Origin: Melioribacteraceae bacterium
Lineage (GTDB): Bacteria > Bacteroidota > Ignavibacteria > Ignavibacteriales > Melioribacteraceae
NCBI GenBank assembly: GCA_026987055.1
Contig: JALSNL010000434.1
Coordinates: forward strand, 1-6,471
Length of the DNA: 6,471 nucleotides
Reading direction: 5' to 3'
The notes under the pieces were generated by a model that made no database searches, had not been told where the DNA came from, and was given only the letters and a program-made list of their open reading frames with translations. The translations under genes were made by a program, and so were the position numbers. Positions within the stretch are counted from its first letter, which is position 1. Each line of letters starts with the position of its first letter. Shown here one piece after another: positions 6,253-6,471 of the stretch.

Positions 6253-6471
6253 TTACAATTCTAAAATTTGATGTTCAAATTCATTTATTTCAAGTTCATT
6301 AAAAAGCCAATCAAAAAAATCCGTTCCATATTTATTAATAAAATTAACTATGCTTAGTTCACGCTCTTGTAAATTATTATTAGGGTAAAGTATGTTCTGT
6401 GCTTTTTTTAATTGTCGCATAGCTGCACTATATTTGTTCTCTTCACCTTTAAGCGCTTTTGTTTGAAGAAC
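6253..6471 (-). CDS. bshC: Bacillithiol biosynthesis cysteine-adding enzyme BshC (partial, C-terminal 72 residues)
   Basis: An open frame enters from the right edge and ends at TAA (6255-6253), giving the last 72 residues. They match my memory of the BshC C-terminus: a coiled-coil helix (about 1-27), then ILYPNNNLQERELSIVNFINKYG (27-49) containing the typical LxP...LQER...YG signature, then FFDWLFNEL and a final FEHQILEL. BshC adds cysteine to GlcN-malate in the last step of bacillithiol synthesis; its C-terminal coiled coil mediates dimerisation. The catalytic Rossmann-like core is outside the window, so activity cannot be judged. The hydrolase gene follows after five bases, making a likely operon. 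The identification rests on a short segment. Confidence 0.8.
   Translation of the reverse strand, partial: VLQTKALKGEENKYSAAMRQLKKAQNILYPNNNLQERELSIVNFINKYGTDFFDWLFNELEINEFEHQILEL

Overview
The window is AT-rich DNA (by eye about one third G+C or less) packed with ordinary bacterial genes. The gene content and protein style suggest the Ignavibacteria/Chlorobi part of the Bacteroidota group. The pointers are a membrane-anchored LytR_C protein directly before rsfS and argS, a bacillithiol gene (bshC), and a small secreted beta-rich protein with a Bacteroidota-like signal peptide. This placement is an inference from gene content, not from a marker search.

Left part (1-1683, all minus strand): the first 648 bases are the 5' part of a gene that runs off the left edge. 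Its product is a CheW-like domain interrupted by a zinc-binding CZB domain. Upstream of it lies a good match to a sigma-28 (FliA) flagellar/chemotaxis promoter. Next comes mazG, encoding a full two-domain nucleoside triphosphate pyrophosphohydrolase. A 121-bp divergent spacer holding a perfect 13-bp palindrome separates mazG from the next gene.

Middle (1805-5583, all plus strand): a RidA-family protein, then a small secreted protein of unknown function, then a tight three-gene run of LytR_C-domain membrane protein, rsfS (ribosome silencing factor) and argS (arginyl-tRNA synthetase). All three genes of that run start with GTG followed by AAA.

Right part (5588-6471, minus strand): a small alpha/beta hydrolase that converges on argS with a 4-bp gap, preceded by the 3' end of bshC (bacillithiol synthesis), which runs off the right edge. 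The two are spaced like an operon.

Most of the window is housekeeping: nucleotide and metabolite damage clearance (mazG, RidA family), translation (rsfS, argS) and thiol metabolism (bshC). The part most worth attention is the CheW/CZB gene and its putative sigma-28 promoter. Together they suggest a chemotaxis adaptor whose signalling could respond directly to zinc or to oxidants. I see no mobile element, CRISPR array or RNA gene.
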